Below, one piece after another: positions 36,047 to 46,700 of a stretch of 64,000 bases of DNA (the stretch's first letter is position 1; each line of letters begins with the position of its first letter). A program made the position numbers and the translations under genes. The notes beneath the pieces were generated by a model. It saw nothing but the letters and a program-made list of their open reading frames with translations, ran no database searches and was not told the DNA's origin. This DNA is from Cryptomeria japonica (taxonomy: Eukaryota; Streptophyta; Pinopsida; Cupressales; Cupressaceae), in NCBI RefSeq assembly GCF_030272615.1, contig NC_081411.1:161893089-161957088 (forward strand). The letters run 5' to 3'.

Positions 36047-36654
36047 TGAAGGAACTCTTTCTTGTATTAAATTTATGAGGAATCAAATATTGTTCTATTG
36101 GTTCAACAAGCGTAATCAAGTTTCTTCTATCCACTGTGCGAACTTGGAGCAAGGGTCCACTCCTTGGGAAGCACGATGAAGTTTTATTTTTTGCATTTGG
36201 TTTGCCTTTATTTTGGTTTGGTTTGGTTTCAGTACAACTTTGAATTATTTTAATACTGTTATTCATCTTTGATAGTCATGTCATTTAATTCTCAACATTT
36301 TAATTAAAGGTTGGTTTGACATTTCATTAGTCTTGATTTCAGCATTTTAATTTGATGGTGTGGTTTTTTTCTTTGTTAATTAATTGCTATTGCTACTGTC
36401 GTAGTTGCAGTTACTGTCGCTAGGAAGTGGCAGTTCTTGTCACAAGAATTGCTTTCGTTTGATATAGATTTGTTTTGTGTGTTGTAGCTGCATCCATCCC
36501 CACTTGACTCATTATCTTCATCTCTTGAGCAGATAACTACTATACCTTTCATCAGTCTATGGCCCCAGATTGACATCTTTAGGTACAAACTGAGGGAATA
36601 TGCATGAATCCAAATTGAGTTTAAACAAGAGTTAATCTAAACCATAATTTTACC
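36047..36654. other. Unassigned sequence inside the DNA transposon
   Basis: No gene recognised on either strand. Confidence 0.4.
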
Positions 36655-38019
36655 ATATAAGATGGATAGTGAAAGAGGGAGAGAGATATGACCCCTTGGG
36701 ACACCACATGACCCATTAGGACATCATATTGTCCTAAGGGGTTATATGGTATCATAATGAGTCACGTTGTGTACGAGGATGTTAAAATGGGTCATGTCGT
36801 TTACTGTTAATATAGAGAATGATGGAGAGAGGGAGAGAGAGGAAGAGAGATGGAGAAAGAGGGAGAGAGGGAGGGAGAGGGGAGAGAGGGATGGAGAGAG
36901 AGGGGGAGAGAGAGGGAGAGAGATTGAGAAAGAGGAAGAGAGATAGAGAAAAGGGAGAGAGGGCGAGAGAGAGGGGGGTGGAGGGAAGGAGAGTAAGATA
37001 GGTAAAGAGGGAGAGAGGGATAGAGAAAGAAGGTGAGGATGAGATAGATAACGAGGGAGAGGAGATAGAGAATAAGGGAGATGAGATAGAGAATGAGGGA
37101 GAGGAGGAGATAAATAACGAGGGAAAGAGATAGAGAAAGAGGGAGAGCAAAAGATAGAGAAAGAGGGGAGAAGGAGATGGAGAATGAGGGAAAGAGGGAG
37201 ATAGATAGAAAAAAAGGGAGGGAGAGAGAGGGAGATATATTGAGATAGAGGGAGAAAGGGAGAGAGATAGAGAAAGAGGGAGATAGAGAAAGTGGGAGAT
37301 AGAGAGGGGTCTTGTGGGGTCACAAGGGGCCTCACATCTGTTGGAATACCATACGACCCCATATGACACCATTAAGACATCATATTGTCCTAAGAGGGAG
37401 AGGAGGAGATAGAGAATGAGGGAGAGGAGGAGGTAGAGAATGAGGGGGAGAGGGAAAGAGACACAAAATGAGGGAGATAGAGAGAGTGAGGAAGAGAGAT
37501 AGAGAACAAGGGAGAGAGGGAAAGAGATATATAACGAGAGAGAGAGGGAGAGAGACATAGAATAAGGGAGAGAGGGAGAACAAGGAAGAGAGATAGAGAA
37601 TGAGATAGAGAATGAGGGAGAGAGGGAGATAGACAGAGAAAGAGGGAGATAGAGAGAGGAAGAGAGAAAGAAAGGCAAAGAGAGGGAGATATAAAACGAG
37701 GGGAGATGGAGAGAGAGGGAGAGAAGGAGAGAGAGGGAGAGAGGGAGAGAGAGAGAGAGAGAGAGTTAGAGTGGGGTGGATTGAAGGAGAGTGAGACAGA
37801 GAAAGAGGGAGAAAGGGATAGAGAGAGAGGTAGAGGAGGAGATGGAGAAAAAGGGAGAGAAGGAGATAGAGAATGAGGGAGAGAGATAAAGAGGGGGAGC
37901 GAGGAAGAGAGATAGAGAAAGAGGGAGACGAGGAGATAGAGAAAGTGGGAGAGAAGGAGATAGAGAATAAGGGAGAAAGCAAGAGAGATTGAGAAAGAGG
38001 GACAGAGAGAGAGATCTCC
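36655..38019 (+). repeat. Purine minisatellite, about 1.35 kb, with an embedded non-repetitive cassette
   Basis: Long A/G-rich array of GAGAGGGAGATAGAGAA(A/T)GA-like units. It is interrupted twice by related non-purine text: ACATCATATTGTCCTAAG at about 36720-36738 and again at about 37376-37394, each with CC(C/A)ATA and GACACCA nearby. This shows a duplicated composite unit of about 650 bp. Minus-strand open frames of 200-300 codons here are Ser/Leu/Pro low-complexity artefacts. Confidence 0.9.
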
Positions 38020-38195
38020 ATGTGTGTGTGTGTGTCTCTCTCTCTTTATCAAATTCCCTCCCCCCTTGTGTGTGTGTATCTCTCTCTATCAACCTCCCTT
38101 CCCCCTCTTTCTCCATCTCTCTCCTTCACTCTCCCTATCTCCCTCTTTCTCTATTCCTCCCTCTCTCTCAACCTCCCTTCCCCCTCCTTCTCTAT
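38020..38195 (-). repeat. Pyrimidine tract facing the purine array
   Basis: After a TGTGTG run the strand bias flips. 38035-38190 is C/T-rich (CTCTCTC, CCTCCCTTCCCCCTC) and reads as the reverse complement of the purine units. Purine and pyrimidine arms face each other, so a large imperfect inverted repeat is possible. Confidence 0.88.
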
Positions 38196-38277
38196 GTAGA
38201 TATATGAATATATGTATGTGTACTTATATCAAAATATGTGTACTTATATGAATATATTCTAGGTTAACACATGTGAA

Positions 38278-38390
38278 TTTTAATGAACATAACCTGTACA
38301 CGTTATTATGGAAATAAAACCACGTACGGGTTATTATTACGTTGAAAAGCTCGTATATGTTAGTATATAGAGTAATAACACGTATGCATT
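38278..38390. repeat. CG-containing motif cluster
   Basis: Four words of the ACCTGTACACGTTATT / ACGTACGGGTTATT family near 38290, 38321, 38350 and 38380, in alternating orientation. Confidence 0.6.
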
Positions 38391-39226
38391 ATTTGAATAT
38401 TAAAAAATTGTCCGCATTTTGCCTTGTACTTAGCCTTGGATAACAAGGTTGAGGCTTGGGTTCCTTGTTTCCCTCTTTTTTACGTGTTTTCTTCTTCTAA
38501 TTTGGTTTCTCAACTTCATCATCATCTGGTTTACTTGTTATTGAGTGGGTTTTGTAAAATTGCCACCATAATTTCATCCATCTACTAAGCTTTCTAACCA
38601 TATAACTTTTTAAAAATTTGAACAATGTTAACATATTAATCTTGAATTTCTTTTCCAGTGTCTCCAGAGTTCTTAGAGACAGATGCGTACCATTTTTTTT
38701 AATAACTTTTGATGTACTTATCCAAATTTGAAAAAAAATATATATTATTGTTCTACACTTCATTTTTTATGCTTAAATTTTTTGACTATTTTGGTGCAAG
38801 TTATGTGACGCGCACAAATAGGTACCTGATTTTTTAGGATGCATTCACTTTGAAAAATCATAAAAAAAATACTCAACAAAAAATTATAAAAAAATACACA
38901 ACTTCTAGTGCTCTCTCTTAACTCTCTCTTTCTACTAGAGGGTTTTTTAAAATACTAAATGCAACTATACTATAACTTTTTTGATGTGCATGTCAAACAC
39001 TATGTTATGTTTTGCTGAAAAAAACAGGGACACTTTTGTGTTTGCTCAAGATTTGACCCACTTCCAATTTAAAAAACCCTTAGTAGTTTAGAAACTAGAT
39101 TTAGAGTACTACAATCTTTGTTTTTTGGGTATCTTCAAATTTTGAGTGGACGAGTCTCAAATTGCTCCTCCAAGTTCAGGTTTAGCTAATTTCAGAAAAA
39201 AGGTGTCCACTTAAACCCCCTTTTTT
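38391..39226. other. Right arm of the DNA transposon
   Basis: No product recognised. A minus-strand open frame at 38497-38763 reads LRTLETLEKKFKINML and RKLSRWMKLWWQFYKT, with no family I can name. The last 200 bp before the inverted repeat hold only AT-rich text. Confidence 0.35.
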
Positions 39227-39248
39227 CACCATCTTGGTGCACTTACCC
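39227..39248 (-). repeat. Right terminal inverted repeat
   Basis: 22 bp, CACCATCTTGG...CTTACCC, the inverse of 28114-28135 with one mismatch. Followed by TATC. Confidence 0.85.
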
Positions 39249-39368
39249 TATCTCATGAGCTAAATTATTTTGTCTATCTAGACTCTAATTTTTCAAGTCA
39301 TGATACTCGATGGAAAGCAACTTTGTTGTGGCAATAGATACCATCACATGAAAATCTCAATAAGAAAT
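39249..39368 (+). pseudogene. Chromovirus-type gypsy, fragment B: middle of protease
   Basis: 120 bp between the two insertions. It reads SHELNYFVYLDSNF in one frame, then after a one-base shift QVMILDGKQLCCG and YHHMKISIR. This is the standard continuation of chromovirus protease after DSGSTHNFID. Fragment A joins its left end and fragment C its right end in frame. Confidence 0.8.
39364..39368. repeat. Target-site duplication GAAAT, left copy
   Basis: GAAAT directly before the left LTR of element 2, repeated at 57415-57419. It lies in chromovirus coding sequence, and the frame closes when one copy is removed. Confidence 0.95.
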
Positions 39369-40848
39369 TGTAGATGTATAAAAATGACCATATTCCTAAA
39401 TGAATATTTTATGTTCATTTCTCTATTTAATTAAATCCAATTTAATTAAATTACCCACATTCCTCTGTTTTATTAAGTAAATTACTCAATTTATTTAAAT
39501 AAAATTCACTATACCCATTTAATGAATAAATCATTTTTATTTAATTAAATACCCCCTATCCACTTTTAATTAAATTCAAATTTAATTAAATAGTTATCCA
39601 AATTGAATAAATCTAATTTATTTAATTTCTCTAAATTGCAACCAAATTGAATAAATCATTTATTTCAATTAAATCCTATTATCCCTCCATCCACTTGCAA
39701 AATCCTAAACTTCTTTCTAATCCCTTCTAGAATCTTCTAATAGCTTCTAATTAGCCTAACCCCTCCTCTAAACTTTGTCACATCCCTAAGCAAAGGGAAG
39801 TCACTTCTCAAAACCTCAAAGTCTTTGATAACCATTAAAGGTTTTCAACCTTCAACCACTTAAATCCTCAAATTCTTTGATAGCCATTAAAGGCTTCCAA
39901 CCTTCAACCACTAAATCCCCCAAAGTCTTCAATAGCCATTAATGGTTAACTCAAACCCTCTTACATGGTTAAAACATTTGTTTTAACTCAACCTTCACCC
40001 AACCCAAGGGTCTCATTAGGACTTTAATGCTTTGACCATGATTATCTCTTAATCATTTGCACAAAGGTTTATCCTTGGATTAACTCTTAATCTAGTGGGT
40101 AATCCTAACTTAGACTTGACCCTTACCCTCTAGATAACCATGAGGTCTTCTCAGGCCTTTAATGCCTCCAACCCCTTCTCTCAACCCAACCCTATGTTGA
40201 CACTTGTCACCATTTCATTGGTGCAAATTGTACACATGGATCCCCAACTTTCAAACTCAACCCTTGATTGAATCTTTCAATCCTGACCATCCATTGCTCT
40301 GTTTTTGCTATAAATAGAGCTCTCATTCCTCCATTTGAATAACAATCCAAATTTGTAGTATCACACTTATGCTCAAATACATTCAAGCTTTCATATCATT
40401 TTCATGCTCATCATTTTAGCCTCTTTGAAATCAGGAATTAGTCTAAATATGCATGTTTAGAATAATTTCTTTATCATTTAGCTCAATTATAGAGTAATAT
40501 ATCATGTTAGGATAGTATTCATACTAATCTTGTCATCTTATCATTTAGTTTATTGCCTTTCAAGATCATGCATAGCTTAGGATGCATTTCATCCTAAAAT
40601 CTATCAAAGCATCCCTCGTTCTTGCATTTGACATCCCTAAACCATTTTGCTCAGTGATCTGAGAACAAAAACATTGGTTTGAGGGACATTGTGAGATAGA
40701 GAACCATGGGACCCACCTTGGAAAGATGAGTAATACATTATTACTCCATAGCTTGGATCAAGAAGTCCTTTGTGTGTGTGTGTGGATAAGTCATTTTTAA
40801 CAATATTTTCACATATTGAGTTTTATCAGCCCACTTTTCTCGCATACA
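39369..40848 (+). repeat. Left LTR of Tat element 2
   Basis: 1480 bp, TGTAGATG...CATACA. The first 310 bp hold about six AT-rich palindromes (AATTTAATTAAATT, TTTATTTAAATAAA, AATTGAATAAAT.ATTTATTTAATT types) separated by C-rich spacers, the same architecture as element 1 with different sequence. A TG microsatellite lies near 40768. Confidence 0.96.
40309..40317 (+). promoter_or_regulatory. TATA box in left LTR
   Basis: TATAAATAG in a TGCTATAAATAGAGCTC context, about 540 bp before the LTR end. The same box is at 56877-56885 in the right LTR. Likely core promoter for the sense transcript. Confidence 0.75.
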
Positions 40849-40852
40849 TTTC

Positions 40853-40875
40853 TGGCACCCACCGTGGGGCTCGAC
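40853..40875 (+). promoter_or_regulatory. Primer-binding site, tRNA-Lys type
   Basis: TGGCACCCACCGTGGGGCTC starts four bases inside the LTR. It is complementary to the 3' end of plant cytosolic tRNA-Lys(CUU) as I remember it, with one mismatch (A for G at position 5). It sets where minus-strand DNA synthesis begins. Confidence 0.85.
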
Positions 40876-40936
40876 CCCAAATATCATATCGGTTTTTGAA
40901 ACTAACCTCTTTTGCAGGCACGTGGGAAAAATGAAT

Positions 40937-41355
40937 TAGCGCGTTCAAATGACTGTTTAGCGCATCCAGTAAACAGCGTATCGCATCTAGCCCACTGTTC
41001 AACACGTGGAGTCTCTACTATAGCGCGTAAAGTCCTTTATTTAGTGCATGACCCCCACTAAAACTTTTCCTGTAGGTCTCAGCATGGAAGAAAAACAGAG
41101 TAGCGCATCTAAAAAATCTATTAGCGCTTCTGGTCTGTCAGACAGCGCATCCTGTTTACCATATAGCGCATTAAGTTCATCAGCTAGCGCATAAAAAGTA
41201 TCTTTTAGCACATCAAATCAGTAATTTTCCTGCAGGTCTCAACACGGGAGGAAAATAGAGTAGCGCATCCGGAACACAGTACAACGCATAAAGATATTGT
41301 TTTAGCACATCAAAAATATATTGTAGCGCATACAGTCTGTTCTGTAGCGCATCAC
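40937..41355 (+). repeat. 21-bp periodic TAGCGCAT array, leader blocks 1-3
   Basis: Seventeen copies of TAGCGCAT(C) or close variants in three blocks, each unit exactly 21 bp after the last. Block 1: 40937, 40958, 40979, 41000, 41021, 41042. Block 2: 41101, 41122, 41143, 41164, 41185, 41206. Block 3: 41261, 41282, 41303, 41324, 41345. Only the first 8-9 bp of each unit are conserved; the other 12 differ. Each block follows a spacer with GG.GGAAAA-like text; the spacers before blocks 2 and 3 share CTGYAGGTCTCARCA. Blocks repeat about every 160 bp. Confidence 0.96.
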
Positions 41356-42483
41356 AGACAAAAAAAAAAAAATTCAAATTATAACAGCAATAGAATTTAG
41401 ACTTGTAGAAGTCCACCAAAATCCAGATTTTCTAACTCATGGATTGCAATTTTGCAGGATTCTGATGGTTTCTTACAGGTGGAGTGAGAAATTTTCTTTA
41501 AACGATTTCTTTTGTTGACCACCAAAACATCGAATTTACTTTGTTGACCAAAATTCCTTTTCATAGATCAGAAAATCATTGGTTTGAATGGATAAAATAA
41601 ACACCATGTTTTTGTGGAGCAACATCTTCACATAGATTTTAGCAAATCACTGAATTGAAAGGATAAAATAAACCTCTCCCCTTAACTGGGTGATCAAAAA
41701 TCCAGACCACTCTTACAACTTTCTTTATTTCAAGCAATAAAACCTTTAGCAGGCCTGCCTTCCCGAGGAGTTGCAATCAACTCTTAAAGCCGTTTTTGGC
41801 CGGTGTCAAGGGAACGACCTAAGTGGGGAACGGCTTTGATGCCAAGAATTCCAACCCACTATAATCAAATGTGGAAAGTGACGAAAGTCCTTTTCAATAG
41901 TTGCGTGCAGTGATTAGCCTTCCCCCAGTATCCTTGAGATACATAAAGCCTTTGTTCTAAAGGTTGGGAAGCCTCCTGAAGGAGTTTATCACTAACGGCC
42001 AAACAGGAAGCTTGATTACGAACCATAGAAATAGAAACTTTGAACCGAGTCAGTAACCAGACATTTATAACATCATAGTGCAAGGGTGGGGAAGAATCTG
42101 CCCCCAAGATAACTACTCAACTGTGAAACGATTCACTTTGAGTTAATTTCTGGCAAAAGGCAAAAAAAGGGTGCCCTCTAGGGGGTGACACGGTTGTTTG
42201 AGCTGACAGAGTATCGAGACTAGTGGGCTATAATGTTATTTATGACCCTTGACTAAAGAGTCTATCTGAAGTGTATTACTTGTATCAAAAATCTGTTAAA
42301 ACATTGAGGATTTGAACACATCCTCGCAGAACGTACACTTTTTGTTAGATTAGGCAAAATGGTTATACTTTTTATGTCGTGTTTGCATTTATTACTTCAA
42401 AAGAATCATCCATAAAACTTGAAAAATTTGCAACAAAATTTTAAAATTCACAAAAATCGACCAAAGGAAAAATCAGGGCAGTT
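41356..42483 (+). other. Leader between motif arrays, with block shared with element 1
   Basis: Non-coding. The part 41760-42130 is richer in GC and holds GGGAACGACCTAAGTGG and CAACCCACTATAATCAAATG, matching 3770-3840 of element 1 in wording and order. A minus-strand 80-codon open frame lies here without known similarity. Confidence 0.5.
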
Positions 42484-42859
42484 TAGCGCATAAGAGCAAC
42501 CTCTTAGCGCGTGGAATACTTCTGTTAGCGTATCCAAACCACTAGTTAGCGCGTTGGTTCAATACAGTAGCATTTTATCTCACGGCAAAATAGTGTAAAA
42601 TCCTTTAGCGCGTCAGAAAAATAGTCCAGTGTGTGGAAGTAACAGCTTAGCGTGTGAAGACCAAACATTAGCGCATAAAGTCCAACAGTCAGCGCGTCAC
42701 AGACCCAGGATAGCGCATAGCTTTTTCAACAGCCGGAAAAACAATTTTAAAAATCCCAAAACTTTAGCGCGTGTCTGGGGGCAGCCTAGTGCGTGTGCTT
42801 GTTATTTTAGCGCATAGAGGAATTTCAGTAGCGCATATAGACTCTGTTCTAGCACGTGA
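42484..42859 (+). repeat. 21-bp periodic TAGCGCAT array, leader blocks 4-6
   Basis: Sixteen further copies. Block 4: 42484, 42505, 42526, 42547, 42568. Block 5: 42606, 42627, 42648, 42669, 42690, 42711. Block 6: 42765, 42787, 42808, 42829, 42850. All steps are 21 bp except one of 22. Variants include TAGCGCGT, CAGCGCGT, TAGTGCGT and TAGCACGT. The spacer before block 6 again has CCGGAAAAA. Confidence 0.95.
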
Positions 42860-43703
42860 TCCAAAATAGAAAAACAAAGAGCAAAACCGGGAAAATTTTT
42901 GAAATTTTCAAAAACGTTTTTTTTCATCAACATCATCTTTCATCAAAACAGAGTGACAAACAAACCATTAAAACTATTTCTCAAGCTAAATTTGTGTCAA
43001 AACAAACGTTGTTAGAATCCGAAACCAATTACGCCATAAAGGATGTCTCTCCTATCATAATCCAGAAATTTCATCATCAGTATCAACAAAATCCTTTACC
43101 ATCTTAAGAATTTTTATCTCAAAACACTTGTTTAAGAATCTCAAATTGTCAAATCAAGTTTCCAGATTAGGAGGCTTTTAATCCATATCATTTGACACGC
43201 TTTGTCGTGAAGGGACATCTAAACCTTCACTTTGATAGAGCAAGATTTGAAATTTTTAAAAACAAGAATCAACTGAATCCAAAACCAATCAAAGGAAACC
43301 ACTGATTACTCATGCATGACTAATCCTCATATTCTGAGAAGAAAGAACCTTTATCGCAACATCACATTGAAGAAACAACAACCTAGTTTTGCCAAATTCA
43401 TCAAGAGAAACAAGTTCTTATACATTAATCGTCAACTATTCAAATCTCATCAGGTATTCTTTCATCACGTCAAACGTTATATTCAAAAAAAATCTAGCGA
43501 ATTTGATAAGGAACCCTTGAAAACAAGAGCATACTGTCAAAAGTTTGCTTTTAATCAAACCATAAACCACAGCGGAAATATCAATCCAGCATTCTTGCCC
43601 GACGAGTGCATCACGTATAACACATCTCAACCAGAACCACCCACCCCAGAGCAACACATCAAAGAGGATTTTGTCCCCTTTGTCACCAAAAGTTTCTACT
43701 AAA
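42860..43703 (+). other. Leader between array and gag of element 2
   Basis: An AT-rich stretch before the gag ATG. The 128-codon open frame at 43316-43702 is in another frame from gag and I see no support for it as a gene. Confidence 0.4.
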
Positions 43704-46700
43704 ATGCCTGTTACTCGCTCTCAAAGCAACAAACAAAGCGAGACACACGCAGAATCAAGTATGAATCATAGATTGTCAAATCCCTTTGAAGTTCCACAAT
43801 CGGAAGAGCCTGAAATTACTGAAGCACTTCTCCAAGAATGTCAGGAAAACCCTTCATTCCAAAATCTCGTAGAAAGGCTCATAGAGAATGACAAAGAAAA
43901 GTATCTGCTCATGCTCACAAGTAAAGGTGTTAAACTTCTCGAAGATTTAGACTTAAACATCTTTAAAATGAGATCTCAACAATATGCATACCAAGAACAA
44001 CAAAGAGAAGAAGAAACTTGTAACTTTGAACAACACGTACCTGAGCAACACATTCCAGAACAACGCATACCAAAAATGCGTATACCTGAACTAGAAACAC
44101 CAGAGCAACATATACCATTCACCACACCTTTTCAGCTAAGAACAAATACAAGGGAATAACTTTTCCCTCATGAAGAAAGTATACCTTTAGCTGCCCTTAC
44201 TCAACAAATGCAAATGTTGCAAAGGCAAATACAGGATATGCAACAAGGGACAATAGTGCGGTACTCTTTGAATGCAATCTATCCTTATCCATTTGACAGA
44301 AGATTGAACATGGTGCCTTTTCCTCCAAACTCAGACATTCCCAAATTTGATAAATATGATGGGAAAAGTGATCCCCGAGATCATGTTCGAGAATTTTGCA
44401 CACTAAGCCTTGAATTTGCTCATGATGACACCTATTTGATGAGGTTATTCCCCAAAAGCTTGGGTGGGCAAACCATGGAATGGTTATCCAAAATTACACT
44501 GCCTGTGAGATCATTTGATGAATTGGTTAACAAATTCATAACCCACTATTCCTACAACATCCAACATGCCATAACCATGCTAGATGTTTGCAACACCAAA
44601 CAAAAGAACAATGAAACATTCATGGTGTTCCTTCAACGTTGGCGACGCATGGTCTCCTGAAATCCTTGAGATATTCCCGAAAAGGAGAAAATGGAAATCT
44701 TCATCGATAACTTAAATAGTGAAATGAGTTACAGACTAAAACTTCAATGCATACCATCTTTCATTAAATTGATTGAAAATGGCATTCAAGTGGAAGAAGC
44801 TTGTGTCAAAAAGGGAACCCTCAAATTTTACATGAAAGGAACAAACTCATCAAACTACAATAACCAGAACAACACCAACCTTGACAAATCTCAATTTTGG
44901 ACCCGAAACAAAAATGAAGGCAACAATGAAACACATGATCCCAAATCTAAACAACCAGTACTTGCATTATCTGGAAATCCTCAAAATACGAAAAATCCTA
45001 AAAATGCTAATCCAAATGCTAACACATATGCACAAAACACTGATCAAGGACAACTCAACACAAACAACACCAATGATACTCAAAGCAAAAACATGAATCC
45101 AGGACCTAACAACAATACACGCAAAACAAATAATTTCCAAAAGCATATCTTCACACCACTGGGACAATCATTAGAATCTGCATTCAGAGAACTTTTGGCA
45201 AACAAAATTCTTTCTTTGCCTCCAATCAGCAACTATGAACCCCCAATCAAACTACCTTGGTGGAATGATTTACACTATTGTGATTTCCATCGCAACAAGG
45301 GTCATAGAACAAACGAGTGCATGAGATTGAAACACATAGTACAGGACATGATTGATCGAGGTGACTTAACGGTCGATGGTCTCAAAACAAATGGTGATCA
45401 CAGAGCCTTCAAAAATCCTCTCCCAAATTACAACAAAGATGGAGCATCAACTTCAAATGATACACATGGAGCTCATATTAATCACATCTACAACAACACC
45501 ATCAACCACATATCAGCTGAAGATCATCAAGTAAATGTCATCACCATCCGAGATCAGCGTGATCATGAATCTATCAATGTAACAACTCGAACTCATAAAT
45601 ATGTCTTGAAAGGACATACTGCACCTACAACTACCACACCAAAAATCCAATATGACTTGGTTAGCCAACTACGTAAAACTCCAGCACAGATATCTATACT
45701 AGAATTTCTAAAACTATCACCAAGGCACAAAGACATATTAGAGCAAGCGTTATTAGAAACCAATGTACCTCAAAATTTGGATATAGACAGATTTCAAGCC
45801 ATGGTCGCCCATATGACTGGACCTCATAACCTCACCTTTTCCGAACATGACGATGTTTCCTTAATCCATCCGCCTAATACTCCTCTCCATATCGAAGTAA
45901 TTGTTTGCAAACACCGAGTCAAAAGAGTCCTAATAGATGGAGGAGCCGGCCTTAATATATGTACTTTAAAGCTTATTCGTGCATTAGGCTTCTCAGAAGA
46001 ATCTATTGATCCCTACAAGAAGATTACCATTAAAGCATATGATGATGAGGAAAGGTCCTCTAAAGGAACTGTGATATTACCTATTCAGGTGGGACCAATA
46101 CAAAAGAATATTATATGTCAGGTCTTGGACATAGACTTTACCTATAATATCTTGTTAGGATGACCCTGGATACATGAAATGCAAGCAGTACCTTCTACGT
46201 ATCACTAGTGTGTCAAGTTTCCTTATGATGGACAAGAAATATCCATATCAACTGATCATAATCCATTTCAACATTGCAACACAATGGGGGCAGCACAAGA
46301 CAGTTTGGTTCCTCATAATAGAGAAAAGCAGCGATCTTCAACATCAGATCCACAGACAACAAAGTCCAACTCCTTATGGGGAGACTTCAAACAGAAAATG
46401 CAAATCAAAGACCAAGGTATGGGAGAATACTCTCTGGAGCCTTTATGTTTGGCTAAATTGCCAACATCACCTAGATCTCATGGATTGCCTACTACATCAA
46501 CACATCTGGTTACTCAGCCCATCACCAAATTTGATGGTACTTTCATCCAACTGGGCACTCTGGCACATGAATCAAAGGATAAGGATATTCTTAGCTAGTT
46601 ATACAAAGATGAGGAAGAAGATCATAAAGTAGCTGCTCTGGACATTGTTCTACCGGCACACTTGTATGGAAAAGGCTACTTAATCATGAATCAAATGGGA

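Larger units (their letters stand above)
28114..39248. mobile_element. 11.1-kb DNA transposon with 22-bp terminal inverted repeats
   Basis: The ends are inverted copies of GGGTAAGTGYACCAAGATGG plus TG, 21 of 22 bases identical. They are flanked by a 4-bp TATY duplication, and the insertion splits a chromovirus protease whose frame closes once it is removed. Inside are short CG-containing subterminal-type motifs, a 3.66-kb LTR-like insert, exon-like fragments of an unknown gene, two purine minisatellites and a mirror pyrimidine tract. I find no transposase that I recognise, so it may be non-autonomous or too decayed. The superfamily is open: the short inverted repeats and 4-bp duplication do not fit hAT (8 bp) or Mutator (9 bp). 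Confidence 0.8.

Noticed and set aside
36742-38116. Minus-strand open frames of 116-298 codons, Ser/Leu/Pro-rich
   Set aside because: They only translate the GA/TC minisatellite. Several overlapping frames are open at once and all are low complexity.
40853-40875. Fragment of a tRNA-Lys gene
   Set aside because: The match is to the complement of the tRNA 3' end directly beside an LTR, which is a primer-binding site and not a gene. No tRNA cloverleaf follows.
40937-42859. CRISPR-like appearance: short conserved word with variable filler at fixed spacing
   Set aside because: The conserved part is 8-9 bp with substitutions, units are 21 bp, and the context is a plant retrotransposon leader. No CRISPR feature applies.
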